Assembly: GCA_026985075.1 (NCBI GenBank)
Contig: JALSQX010000087.1
Coordinates: 1-64,000, forward strand
DNA from: Blastocatellia bacterium
Lineage (GTDB): Bacteria > Acidobacteriota > Blastocatellia > HR10 > J050
Reading direction: 5' to 3'
DNA: 64,000 bases
A model generated the notes under the pieces. That model was not told where the DNA came from. It was given only the letters and a program-made list of their open reading frames with translations, and did no database searches. How positions within the stretch are numbered: the first letter of the stretch is position 1; every line of letters starts with the position of its first letter. Made by a program: the position numbers and the translations under genes. This document shows positions 47,114-55,197 of this stretch, piece by piece.

Positions 47114-47638
47114 ATGAATAGCATGAAGAAAATCACCGTAGCTCTGCTGCTGGTCGTGACAGCAGCACCAGTGGTTTTGGCTCAGATCGACAAAGTCACG
47201 GTCAGAGTCGATGGGTTGAGTTGCCCGTTTTGCGCGTATGGGTTGCAGAAGCAACTGAAGCGCGTCCCGGGCGTTAAGGGCGTCAAAATTTACGTTGATC
47301 GGGGTCGAGCGGAGCTGACCGTGGCCGAAGGAGAGTCCGTCGATTTCAGCGCTATCGAGGATGCCATCAAGAAAGGGGGATATACGCCGCGCGACATCTG
47401 GATGGAGGCGACGGGTCGCATCGAGCAATGGAATGGTCAACCGGCGCTCGTCATTCCCGAAAATGATGTGAAATTTTTACTGGCCGAGAATGATCATTTG
47501 CGCAAGTTGAACGATGCCCTGAGCGGTCAGAAAGACCGTTCTGTGTTCATTGCCGGAAAGCTCGAGAAGCAGAATCCGAGGGGACATCACGGACATCCTT
47601 ATACGCTCATCATCGAGCGCTTCGAGTTGGTGAACTGA
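47114..47638 (+). CDS. MerP-like HMA-domain periplasmic protein, cysteine paralog
   Basis: 174 residues. Signal peptide ending APVVLAQ, then KVTVRVDGLSCPFCAYGLQKQLKRVPGV with the CxxC metal motif, then a 100-residue C-terminal domain (GGYTPRDIWMEATGRIE, LAENDHLRKLNDALSGQKDR) shared only with the neighbouring selenoprotein. GGAGG precedes the ATG. It is the natural Cys control of the Sec protein 1 kb upstream. The tail after the HMA domain is an extra domain relative to 70-residue classical MerP. Confidence 0.87.
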   Translation: MNSMKKITVALLLVVTAAPVVLAQIDKVTVRVDGLSCPFCAYGLQKQLKRVPGVKGVKIYVDRGRAELTVAEGESVDFSAIEDAIKKGGYTPRDIWMEATGRIEQWNGQPALVIPENDVKFLLAENDHLRKLNDALSGQKDRSVFIAGKLEKQNPRGHHGHPYTLIIERFELVN

Positions 47639-47716
47639 AAAAGAGGAGAGCGAACGCAGAGCCTGAGTTCACCGCAAGGACGCAAAGGGCGCAATGGGGT
47701 GAATGAGGAATGTCAA

Positions 47717-48781
47717 ATGAGGAACTCCAGTGACGTGAAAAGGGGATGGGCGACTTCACGGCGCCTTCCGATCGTTCTGGGAACTCTCGTTCTCATTGCA
47801 GGTATGACCTTCGGCGTGCTGGTTCGCTGGGGAACGAGATGGACGATTCCGCTGAGCCCGGCGAGTGGGGACAGGTATGAGTTGCTCGCTCAGTGGGGCG
47901 GTGTTGGTCTCCCATCGGGACCGTTCGAACGTCCCATCGGCATAGCCGTGACGCCGGGAGGAGATCTCTATGTGACTGATGCGCGGAGGCGCGTCATCCA
48001 CCTGAGTGCGGCGGGCGACATCATCGGCGAGTGGGGGCGCGAGGGCGATGGGCCCGGGGAGTTCAGTAATCCCGTGGGCGTGGCCGTGGCTCCTGACGGC
48101 TCGGTGTTTGTCTCGGACTATGATCAGGATCGCATTCAAAAGTTCACATCAGATGGTCGATTTCTCCTCGCGTTCGGGAGTTCGGGTTCCCAGCCGGGTC
48201 AATTCGACGCTCCGGCGGGATTGGCGGTGGACGCCGCGGGATTCGTATACGTGGCCGATTTCTATAATCATCGCGTGCAGAAATTCCGGCCTGATGGGAC
48301 GTTTCAGGGCATCGTCGGTCATCCGGGCCGCATCGGTGATGGCGCTCTTCATTATCCCACGGGCGTGCATGTCACGTCGGATGGACAACTGCTCGTTGCC
48401 GACGCTTACAACTATCAGCTTCAGTGGTTCGACCGAGAAGGCCGTCCCATCAGGCGAATCGGCTATCATCTCTTCTGGTTGTGGCCGCGGCCGGTGTCAT
48501 CAAGGAGGGGATTCAACGTGCCAACCGGTGCGGCCGTCGGCCCGGGCGGCTTCGTCCACGTGGCCGATAGCGGGAATCACCGCCTGGTGATGCTCTCGGA
48601 GAAGGGAGAATACCTCGCCGACTGGACGATTCCGGATGCACATCCCAGCGTGTATTCTCCAGAGAAGGTGGCCGTGTCGCCCGATGGATCAACCGTCTAT
48701 GCGACCGATCTGGCCGCCAATCGCATCCTGGTTCTGAACGTCATACGCCCGCACCGATCACCCGGAAGGAGGGGAAGGTGA
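47717..48781 (+). CDS. NHL-repeat membrane-anchored propeller protein
   Basis: 354 residues. An N-terminal TM anchor (about 15-38, RLPIVLGTLVLIAGMTFGVLV) leads to six NHL blades: FERPIGIAVTPGGDLYVTDA, NPVGVAVAPDGSVFVSDY, APAGLAVDAAGFVYVADF, YPTGVHVTSDGQLLVADA, VPTGAAVGPGGFVHVADS and SPEKVAVSPDGSTVYATD. NHL propellers bind proteins or ligands; the role in a metal cluster is unknown. ATG 47717 has GAGGA upstream; the GTG at 47699 is the alternative. A stretch CACCGCAAGGACGCAAAGGG, like a dispersed repeat seen in many genomes, sits before it. Its stop overlaps the next gene (TGATG). Confidence 0.83.
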   Translation: MRNSSDVKRGWATSRRLPIVLGTLVLIAGMTFGVLVRWGTRWTIPLSPASGDRYELLAQWGGVGLPSGPFERPIGIAVTPGGDLYVTDARRRVIHLSAAGDIIGEWGREGDGPGEFSNPVGVAVAPDGSVFVSDYDQDRIQKFTSDGRFLLAFGSSGSQPGQFDAPAGLAVDAAGFVYVADFYNHRVQKFRPDGTFQGIVGHPGRIGDGALHYPTGVHVTSDGQLLVADAYNYQLQWFDREGRPIRRIGYHLFWLWPRPVSSRRGFNVPTGAAVGPGGFVHVADSGNHRLVMLSEKGEYLADWTIPDAHPSVYSPEKVAVSPDGSTVYATDLAANRILVLNVIRPHRSPGRRGR

Positions 48782-49056
48782 TGAATGAGAAGCGATCCAG
48801 CCTGATCGCCAGCCTGTTATCGGCGCCCTGGTGTTGAGTGGCTCCGGCGGTCCTTTCCCTGCTCGGGTTAGCAGGGGTCGGCACGGCACGCCTCATCGCC
48901 GCGAAATTGGCGCCCATTTTTCTCGTCCTGGCAGTGCTGTTACTCGGGCGCGCACATTATCTCATCTACGTGAAAAAGCATGGGACGCCAGTGAGCCGCT
49001 TCATCGTTTGGGCGGCCACTATAGCGACCGCCGGATTGTGGATTTGGAGGTTATAG
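48781..49056 (+). CDS. Predicted selenoprotein: short MerT-like membrane protein (Sec at codon 19)
   Basis: 91 codons with TGA (48835-48837) read as Sec. The N-terminal helix is SLIASLLSAPWC-U-VAPAVLSLLGLAG, where MerT proteins have CC before the same (A/P)xxLxxLG pattern. A second segment (LAPIFLVLAVLLLGRAHYLIYVKK) and a third (FIVWAATIATAGLWIW) complete a three-helix MerT-like protein. The ATG shares one base with the NHL stop (TGATG). The ORF track splits it at the TGA. A perfect 7-bp hairpin follows. Likely role: metal uptake with a Cys-Sec site. A nonsense mutant of MerT is the alternative; open frame and SECIS argue against it. Confidence 0.83.
48857..48876 (+). promoter_or_regulatory. 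Predicted bacterial SECIS hairpin of the MerT-like selenoprotein
   Basis: CCCTGCT-CGGGTT-AGCAGGG: perfect 7-bp stem, 6-nt loop with GGG. The first loop G is 27-28 bases after the TGA, nearly the same spacing as in the HMA gene. This is the best SECIS candidate in the window. Confidence 0.8.
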
Positions 49057-49197
49057 TCTCCGGTTACAGCCATACCCTACGGATTGATCCTTGTCAATGG
49101 CTCGAGTTGCCCAGTCCGCCTGCGGCTGGGCTTTGTATGGCTCGACGGGAAGAGAGAAAGCGGGTCCTACGCTGGCATCAATCACCCATACCTTCAC
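49051..49197 (-). pseudogene. VapC-like PIN toxin relic, truncated
   Basis: GTG at 49197 opens KVWVIDASVGPAFSLPVEPYK, the beta-1 strand of PIN-domain toxins with the catalytic Asp, but similarity ends after about 20 residues and a stop follows at 49051. It overlaps the upstream antitoxin relic by GTGA, the usual vapBC arrangement. Confidence 0.6.
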
Positions 49198-49451
49198 GTT
49201 CGCTTCTCCAACTCCTGGCGAGCCTCACGTGCCGACTTCGCGGCGCTCACCGCCAGGTCGGCAAGCTCCTGAGAGAGTTGCAAGGCTTCGAAATAGGCTT
49301 GCAGTCGCTCTAATCGCTCGTACTCTTCCGGAGGAAGAAGGGCTCCTGCCAGCTCACCGCGCCGAAAAATCAGGATCGTTGTCTGATCTTGCTCGGCCTC
49401 CCGGAGTTGTCGGGTGAGAGCTTTCTTTTTGGTGACCGGATCGAGATGCGA
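49194..49451 (-). pseudogene. Phd/YefM-type antitoxin relic without a start codon
   Basis: The open frame reads LDPVTKKKALTRQLREAEQD, then ILIFRRGELAGALLPPEEYERL and a helical tail SAREARQELEKRT, the Phd/prevent-host-death pattern. No ATG, GTG or TTG lies between the upstream stop at 49452 and the domain, so it is a decayed gene. It sits in the 452-bp gap between the MerT-like gene and the Cys-rich gene. Confidence 0.62.
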
Positions 49452-49468
49452 TCAACGGGAGCATCGCT

Positions 49469-49497
49469 TTGACACTCGACCCATCTATGTGATAGCT
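49469..49497 (+). promoter_or_regulatory. Candidate promoter of the Cys-rich protein and RND genes
   Basis: TTGACA and ATAGCT are 17 bp apart, ending 12 bases before the ATG at 49509. The -35 is perfect, the -10 weak. Confidence 0.4.
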
Positions 49498-49508
49498 TCG
49501 TTATTCTA

Positions 49509-49940
49509 ATGCTCACGAGTCTCAGGAAAATCTGGTTGGCGCTCGCTCTGGTTGGCATGATCTTCCCCATTACCTTCGGATACGTTCAAGCCGAGCAGTG
49601 TCCGATGAGGCGGCAAGGGCAAATGTGCGCCGCGCGCGAGTGTGCCGGATGTTGCAGCCTGGCGCGTCGGCCCATCAATCATCTGGGCGCCCGCCTCTGC
49701 TGCGCCTTCCACTGCGATGAGCCGCCGTTGGATGCCGATGGTGGAACGGATATCGAAGCGTGTTTCACCACGACGAGCATCGAACTGCTTCCCCAGCCGG
49801 TCAGCATCATCGATCTTTTCCCCCAGGTGCTTCGATCTCTGCATGAGGCGGCTCGCTCATTTCGCTCCTATAAAGGATTGAAAAACTTCCTTCCCGATCA
49901 ATCCGGCGTTTATCTCATCCACAGTTCATTTCTCATCTAA
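49509..49940 (+). CDS. Small secreted cysteine-rich protein of unknown function
   Basis: 143 residues with a signal peptide (MLTSLRKIWLALALVGMIFPITFGYVQA). The mature N-terminus has about eight Cys in 40 residues (EQCPMRRQGQMC, ECAGCCSLARR, GARLCCAFHCDEPP), including two CC pairs, then a low-Cys tail. I do not recognise a family. The position before the RND genes suggests a periplasmic metal-binding protein. There is no clear Shine-Dalgarno; the candidate promoter is close to the start. Confidence 0.6.
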   Translation: MLTSLRKIWLALALVGMIFPITFGYVQAEQCPMRRQGQMCAARECAGCCSLARRPINHLGARLCCAFHCDEPPLDADGGTDIEACFTTTSIELLPQPVSIIDLFPQVLRSLHEAARSFRSYKGLKNFLPDQSGVYLIHSSFLI

Positions 49941-50037
49941 TCGTTCGCCCCTCTTTCGCTCGTGAGGCTCGGCGAGCGGGAAGGTTTCTCTACAATCAAA
50001 CTCCCCAGGTAACAGTCGCTCACACTGGAAGCGGACC

Positions 50038-50196
50038 GTGGCGAGTTATCAGGTCGGCAAGATCGAATTTCTATCGGTGCTCGATAGCCTGACGAAGTTG
50101 CTCAATGACGAGTTGAGTTACTGGGAGAACTTCGCCAGCTACCAGAAGGCACTCGCTGAGCTTGAACCGCTCGTGGGCGTCGAGTTGACCAAATGA
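50038..50196 (+). pseudogene. Relic of a TolC/CusC-type outer-membrane factor, C-terminal end only
   Basis: 52 codons read SYQVGKIEFLSVLDSLTKLL, then ELSYWENFASYQKALAELEPLVG and a stop, the last helical pair of outer-membrane efflux proteins. The ~350 residues before it are gone. It lies just upstream of the CusB and CusA-like genes, where the third RND component normally sits, so the tripartite pump has lost its own outer-membrane gene here. Confidence 0.72.
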
Positions 50197-50247
50197 CGCT
50201 GATTCATTTTCGGCGTTGGGAGATTCACAGCGAGGAGGTTATCGGCT

Positions 50248-51801
50248 ATGGATGAGAAGCAACCTGTAAATCCTGACAGTATGACCCCCGACTCCCGGCC
50301 CTCCGGATCGCACGAAGATCCGCTGAGCGTCTTGCGTGAAGCGCTGGAGGGATCAGAAACGAGTAGCCAGGCTGACGATGCCGCTACGGGAGGTGAGAGA
50401 GCGCATCTCCCGAAGGAAGCCAGAGCCCGGCCTGAAGTCGAGCATTTGCGCCGCTGGATACCGGCGATAGTGCTGATCAGTGCCCTGGTGGTCGGACTTG
50501 GCCTGGCGACTTATGCCTCCCGCCATCATCTTGCCGAGACCCGGCTGGGTCAATGGCTTGGATGGGAACAAGAGCATCAACACGAACTGGTGCCGGTCAA
50601 GGATGAACAGGGCAACATCAAATACTGGACCTGTACCATGCATCCCTCGGTGCGATCCAAAGATCCGGGCACGTGCCCCATATGAGGCATGGATCTGGTC
50701 CCCGTGCGGGAACAGGCGGCGGAAACCGCAGCGGCTGAATCAGAGGTGAGGCCCAGCCCTTCAGCCGCTCTCTTCACGGTCAGCCCCGAGCGCCAACAAC
50801 TGATCGGCGTGCAATTCACCGAGGTCGCGTGTCGAGCCATGGAGAAAGTCATCCGCACCGTCGGGCGCGTGGATCTCGACGAAACGCGCATCGCCCACGT
50901 CAATACCAAGATCGAGGGCTGGATTGAGCGAGTCTTCGTCAATTACACCGGACAACATGTCGAGCGCGGCGAACCGCTGTTCACCATTTACAGTCCGGAA
51001 CTGGTGGCTACGCAACGAGAGTATCTCTTGGCCCTCAAAGCGCAAGACATGCTCGGCAAAAATCCCTTCCCCAAGGTAGCTGCGGGAGCCGTCTCGCTGT
51101 TGGACGCGACCCGCGAGCGACTCCGGCTATGGGACATCACCGACGAGCAAATCCAGGAACTCGAGCGGACCGGCCGGGTGAAACGCGCGTTGACGATCTA
51201 TTCGCCCGTTTCCGGTTACGTCATCGAGAGAAACGCTTTCCCTCAGATGCGCGTCACGCCGAATACGCGCCTCTACACCATCGCCGATTACAGTCGCGTC
51301 TGGGTGCATGCCGATATTTATGAGGACGAGATCGCCTTCGTCAAACTCGGCCAAAAGGCGGAGATGACCGTTCCTTCGTATCCTGGCGAGGTGTTCGAGG
51401 GCGTCGTCACTTACATCTGGCCTCACCTGGAGGAAGAGACCCGCACGCTGAAGATCCGCATGGAATTTGCCAACCCCGATCTCGCGTTGAAGCCGCAGAT
51501 GTACGCTGACGTGAAGCTGCGTGTCCCCCTGGAGCGAAAGCTGGCCGTGCCCAAGAGTGCCGTCCTGCGCACCGGCGAGCGCGACATCGTCTTTGTCGAT
51601 CGTGGTCATGGCCGCATGGAGATCCGAACCGTTCGCCTCGGCCACGAAGTCGATGAGTACTACGAAGTGTTGGATGGACTCAATCTGGGGGAGCGCGTCG
51701 TCACGGCGGCCAATTTCCTCATCAGCGCCGAGAGCCAGGTTCAGGGCGCCATCGCCACCTGGCAGGCCTCACCATCACAAGGAGGGGAAAACCGTGATTG
51801 A
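50248..51801 (+). CDS. Predicted selenoprotein: CusB-like RND periplasmic adaptor (Sec at codon 146)
   Basis: 517 codons with TGA (50683-50685) read as Sec; the ORF track splits it in two (50248 and 50689). One TM anchor (about 72-90), then a heavy-metal-binding domain YWTCTMHPSVRSKDPGTCPI-U-GMDL that has CPxCGM in the family, then a membrane-fusion core: VGRVDLDETRIAHVNTKIEG, YSPELVATQREYLLALK, TIYSPVSGYVIERNAFPQM and MYADVKLRVPLERKLAVPKSAVL. The frame stays open for 371 codons after the TGA and a hairpin follows. GGAGG precedes the start. It hands Cu(I)/Ag(I) or another soft metal to the CusA-like pump. Confidence 0.84.
50695..50715 (+). promoter_or_regulatory. Predicted SECIS-like hairpin of the CusB-like selenoprotein
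   Basis: CTG.TCCC-CGTGC-GGGA.CAG, a stem of 7 pairs with one mismatch and a 5-nt loop with G as the second base; the loop G lies 18-19 bases after the TGA. It is shorter-spaced and less perfect than the other two. Confidence 0.5.
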
Positions 51802-54800
51802 GAGGGTGATCGACTATTGCGCGCGACATAAGTTCATCGTTTTTTTCATGGTGGTGTTTGCTACCGCCACCGGCATCTGGTCGGTGCGAAACATCGCGCT
51901 GGATGCCATTCCCGATCTGTCCGATGTGCAGGTGATCATCTTCACCGAATGGCCGGGGCGCAGTCCCGATCTCGTGGAGGATCAAATCACGTATCCCATC
52001 GTGACTCGTATGATTGCCGCACCTCGCGTGCAATTCGTGCGCGGCCAATCGTTCTTTGGGCTCTCGTTCGTCTACGTCATCTTCAAAGACGGCACCGATA
52101 TGTATTGGGCGCGCAGTCGGGTGTTGGAATACCTGCAGGGTCTTCAGGGAAATCTCCCCGAGGGCGTCACCCCCGTTCTCGGTCCCGATGCGACCGGGGT
52201 CGGGTGGGTCTACGAATATGCCCTGGTCGATGAGACGGGAAAGTATGATCTGCAACAGTTACGAAGCTTCCAGGACTGGTATCTACGCTATTGGTTGGAG
52301 TCCGTTGAGGGCGTAGCCGAGGTGGCCAGCGTCGGTGGATTCGTCAAACAATATCAAATCAATCTCGATCCCGATAAGCTGCTGGCCTATAACATCCCTC
52401 TGAGACAGGTCATCGATGCCGTGCGCCGCTCCAACAACGACGTCGGCGGTCGCCTGGTGGAAGTGGCGACCACCGAGTACTTCGTGCGCGGACGCGGTTA
52501 TGTCAAGTCGATCGCCGACATCGAGCATATCGTCGTGGGAACCGATGGTCGGGGGACGCCCATCACCATCAAAGATCTCGGCAACGTTGAGCTGGGACCG
52601 GACATCCGGCGCGGACTGGCCGAACTCAATGGCGAAGGCGAAGTCGTCGGCGGTATCGTGGTGATGCGATATGGACAGAACGCGCTCCAGGTCATCGAAC
52701 GCGTGAAACGAAAACTCAAGGAGATCGAGCCATCTCTCCCGCCGGGCGTGAAAATCGTCACCACCTACGATCGCTCTGACCTCATCCTGCGGGCCATTGG
52801 TACGCTCAAAGAGAAATTGTTCGAGGAGATGATCGTGGTCAGCGCCATCATCCTCATCTTTCTGCTTCATGTGCGCAGCGCGATGATTCCCATTCTCACG
52901 CTGCCCATCGCCGTGCTCATCTCGTTCATTCCCATGTATGCCATGGGGCTGACGGCCAACATCATGTCTCTGGGCGGTATCGCCATCGCCATCGGCGCGA
53001 TGGTGGATGCCGCCATCATTCTCATCGAAAACGCGCACAAGAAACTCGAACAATGGGAGGCCGGTGGACGCCGAGGAAGCCGAATCGACGTCCTCATCCA
53101 GTCCTTTCAGGAAGTGGGTAAATCGCTCTTTTTCTCACTGCTCATCATCACCGTGTCATTTTTGCCCGTGTTCACCCTCCAGGCTCAGGAAGGACGATTA
53201 TTCAAGCCATTGGCTTACACCAAGACGTTCTCCATGTTCTTCGCAGCATTGCTGTCAATCACATTGGCGCCAGCGCTGGGTGTGATGCTCATTCGCGGGC
53301 GGATCTGGTCCGAAGAGAGACATCCCATCAGTCGCCTTCTCCAGCGGCTGTACACGCCGATTCTGTATGTCGCGGTGCGATTTCGCAAGACGGTGATCCT
53401 GGTGGCGCTGCTGTTGGTCGTCTCCACCGTGCCCGTTTTCTTGAAACTCGGCTCGGAGTTCATGCCGCCACTCAATGAGGGCTCGATTCTGTATATGCCC
53501 ACGGCCGTCCCGGGCATGTCCATCACCGAGGGGGCGAAGATTCTTCAGATTCAAGACAGGATCTTGCGACAGTTTCCAGAAGTGATCAGTGTGTTCGGCA
53601 AGATCGGGCGTTCGCGCACGGCCACGGACCCCGCTCCCTTGAGCATGGTCGAGACCACCGTGTTGCTCAAGCCTCAGGAAGAGTGGCGCAAAGTACGCCA
53701 GGAGCGATGGTACTCGAGTTGGGCGCCAGACTGGTTGAAATCATGGCTCAGAAAGATCTGGCCCGAAGAGCGACCGATGACCTGGAATGAACTGATCGAC
53801 GAGATGCACCCCAAGCTGAATTTTCCCGGCATGCCGCCGGTCTGGTGGATGCCGGTGCAGACGCGCACCGAGATGCTGGCCACCGGTATTCGCAGCAACC
53901 TGGGCATCAAAGTCTTTGGACCTGATCTCAGCACCATTCAACAGATCGCCGTTCAAATCGAGCGCGCGCTTCAGGATGTGCCCGGGACGCGCTCGGTGTT
54001 CGCCGAACGAGTCACCGGAGGGTATTTTCTCGATTTCCATATCGATCGTCGCCGGGCCGCTCGCTATGGGCTCACGGTGGGCGACGTTGAAGACATCATT
54101 GAGAGCGCCATCGGCGGCAAGAATATTGCGCAGACCGTGGAGGGACGCGAACGATATCCGATCAACGTGCGGTATCTGCGCGAGCTGCGCGATGATGTGA
54201 CCAAGCTCGGTCGCGTGCTCATCCCTACGCCAACCGGCGCTCAGATTCCACTCTCGCTGGTGGCCGACATTTCCTATACCATGGGCCCTCCATTGATTCG
54301 AGATGAGAATGGTCAACTGGTCGGTTACGTGTTCGTGGATGTGACGGCCAAGGATTATCAGGGATATGTCGAGCGGGCGCAGCAACTCATCCGCCAGCGC
54401 GTGACATTACCGCCGGGATATACCCTTCAATGGGCCGGGCAGTATCAGTACCTGCTCAGAATGAAAGAGCGGTTGAAATACGTCATCCCCCTGACGCTCG
54501 TCATCATCTTCATGCTCCTGTACATGAATTTCAATTCCTGGAAAGAGCCGCTCATCGTCTTCCTGGCCGTACCGTTTTCGCTGGTGGGAGCGATCTGGCT
54601 CCTCTACCTCCTCGATTACAATTTGAGCATCGCCGTCTGGGTGGGGATGATTGCACTGGCCGGATTGGATGCTGAGACGGGAGTGATTATGCTCCTCTAT
54701 CTGGATCTCGCCTATAACCGGTGGCGACGAGAGGGCCGGATGCGAAATTTGGGAGACCTGACCGAAGCGATTCACGAGGGCGCGGTCAAGCGCGTTCGTC

Positions 54801-55042
54801 CCAAGATGATGACCGTCTGCGCGCTGATTGGCGGACTTCTTCCCATCATGTGGGCGGGGATGTATGAGACGGGGGCCGATGTGATGAAACGCATTGCCGC
54901 GCCCATGGTGGGCGGATTGATCACCTCGTTCATCCTGGAGCTGACTGTCTATCCAGCCATCTTTGCCTTATGGAAAAAGGGTGAAATCGAGGGATGGCGA
55001 GCCGTGGCCAGGGAATTCATTCCCTTCGCCCGGAAGAAGTGA
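51794..55042 (+). CDS. cusA: CusA/CzcA-type heavy-metal efflux RND pump
   Basis: 1082-residue inner-membrane proton-driven pump. The GTG start at 51794 has GGAGGGG upstream and overlaps the adaptor stop by 8 bp; the ORF-track start at 51521 is inside the adaptor gene. N-terminus VIIFTEWPGRSPDLVEDQITYPI; TM4 signature GAMVDAAIILIENAHKKLE is the monovalent-metal (Cu/Ag) CusA form rather than the divalent CzcA form. Two periplasmic porter domains and about 12 helices follow the family layout. It works with the Sec-containing adaptor; the outer-membrane partner is only a relic here. Confidence 0.92.
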   Translation: MIERVIDYCARHKFIVFFMVVFATATGIWSVRNIALDAIPDLSDVQVIIFTEWPGRSPDLVEDQITYPIVTRMIAAPRVQFVRGQSFFGLSFVYVIFKDGTDMYWARSRVLEYLQGLQGNLPEGVTPVLGPDATGVGWVYEYALVDETGKYDLQQLRSFQDWYLRYWLESVEGVAEVASVGGFVKQYQINLDPDKLLAYNIPLRQVIDAVRRSNNDVGGRLVEVATTEYFVRGRGYVKSIADIEHIVVGTDGRGTPITIKDLGNVELGPDIRRGLAELNGEGEVVGGIVVMRYGQNALQVIERVKRKLKEIEPSLPPGVKIVTTYDRSDLILRAIGTLKEKLFEEMIVVSAIILIFLLHVRSAMIPILTLPIAVLISFIPMYAMGLTANIMSLGGIAIAIGAMVDAAIILIENAHKKLEQWEAGGRRGSRIDVLIQSFQEVGKSLFFSLLIITVSFLPVFTLQAQEGRLFKPLAYTKTFSMFFAALLSITLAPALGVMLIRGRIWSEERHPISRLLQRLYTPILYVAVRFRKTVILVALLLVVSTVPVFLKLGSEFMPPLNEGSILYMPTAVPGMSITEGAKILQIQDRILRQFPEVISVFGKIGRSRTATDPAPLSMVETTVLLKPQEEWRKVRQERWYSSWAPDWLKSWLRKIWPEERPMTWNELIDEMHPKLNFPGMPPVWWMPVQTRTEMLATGIRSNLGIKVFGPDLSTIQQIAVQIERALQDVPGTRSVFAERVTGGYFLDFHIDRRRAARYGLTVGDVEDIIESAIGGKNIAQTVEGRERYPINVRYLRELRDDVTKLGRVLIPTPTGAQIPLSLVADISYTMGPPLIRDENGQLVGYVFVDVTAKDYQGYVERAQQLIRQRVTLPPGYTLQWAGQYQYLLRMKERLKYVIPLTLVIIFMLLYMNFNSWKEPLIVFLAVPFSLVGAIWLLYLLDYNLSIAVWVGMIALAGLDAETGVIMLLYLDLAYNRWRREGRMRNLGDLTEAIHEGAVKRVRPKMMTVCALIGGLLPIMWAGMYETGADVMKRIAAPMVGGLITSFILELTVYPAIFALWKKGEIEGWRAVAREFIPFARKK

Positions 55043-55159
55043 ACGTCCTAATGACCTCACCACGGCTGGTGAAACCCATATGCGAATTCGGCGCTCGCCT
55101 CTCAAAAAACTAGAGGGAAAGCGAAACAGGACGGCCGGTGAACACTCCGGAAAAAGAGC

Positions 55160-55191
55160 TTGACTCTGGAGTCAACTCCAGGGTTTATAAT
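55160..55191 (+). promoter_or_regulatory. MerR-type operator/promoter of merR2
   Basis: TTGACT (55160-55165) and TATAAT (55186-55191) with a 20-bp spacer containing ACTCTGGAGT-CA-ACTCCAGGGT. The -10 is perfect. The predicted start is at or next to the ATG at 55198, so the transcript may be leaderless. Confidence 0.87.
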
Positions 55192-55197
55192 GTGAGT

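Noticed and set aside
46108-50700. The three TGA-split genes as ordinary nonsense pseudogenes
   Set aside because: All three TGAs hit the metal-ligand Cys codon, the frames stay intact afterwards, hairpins follow, and neighbouring starts are coupled to their stops. Kept as selenoproteins, with genome-wide Sec machinery still to be checked.
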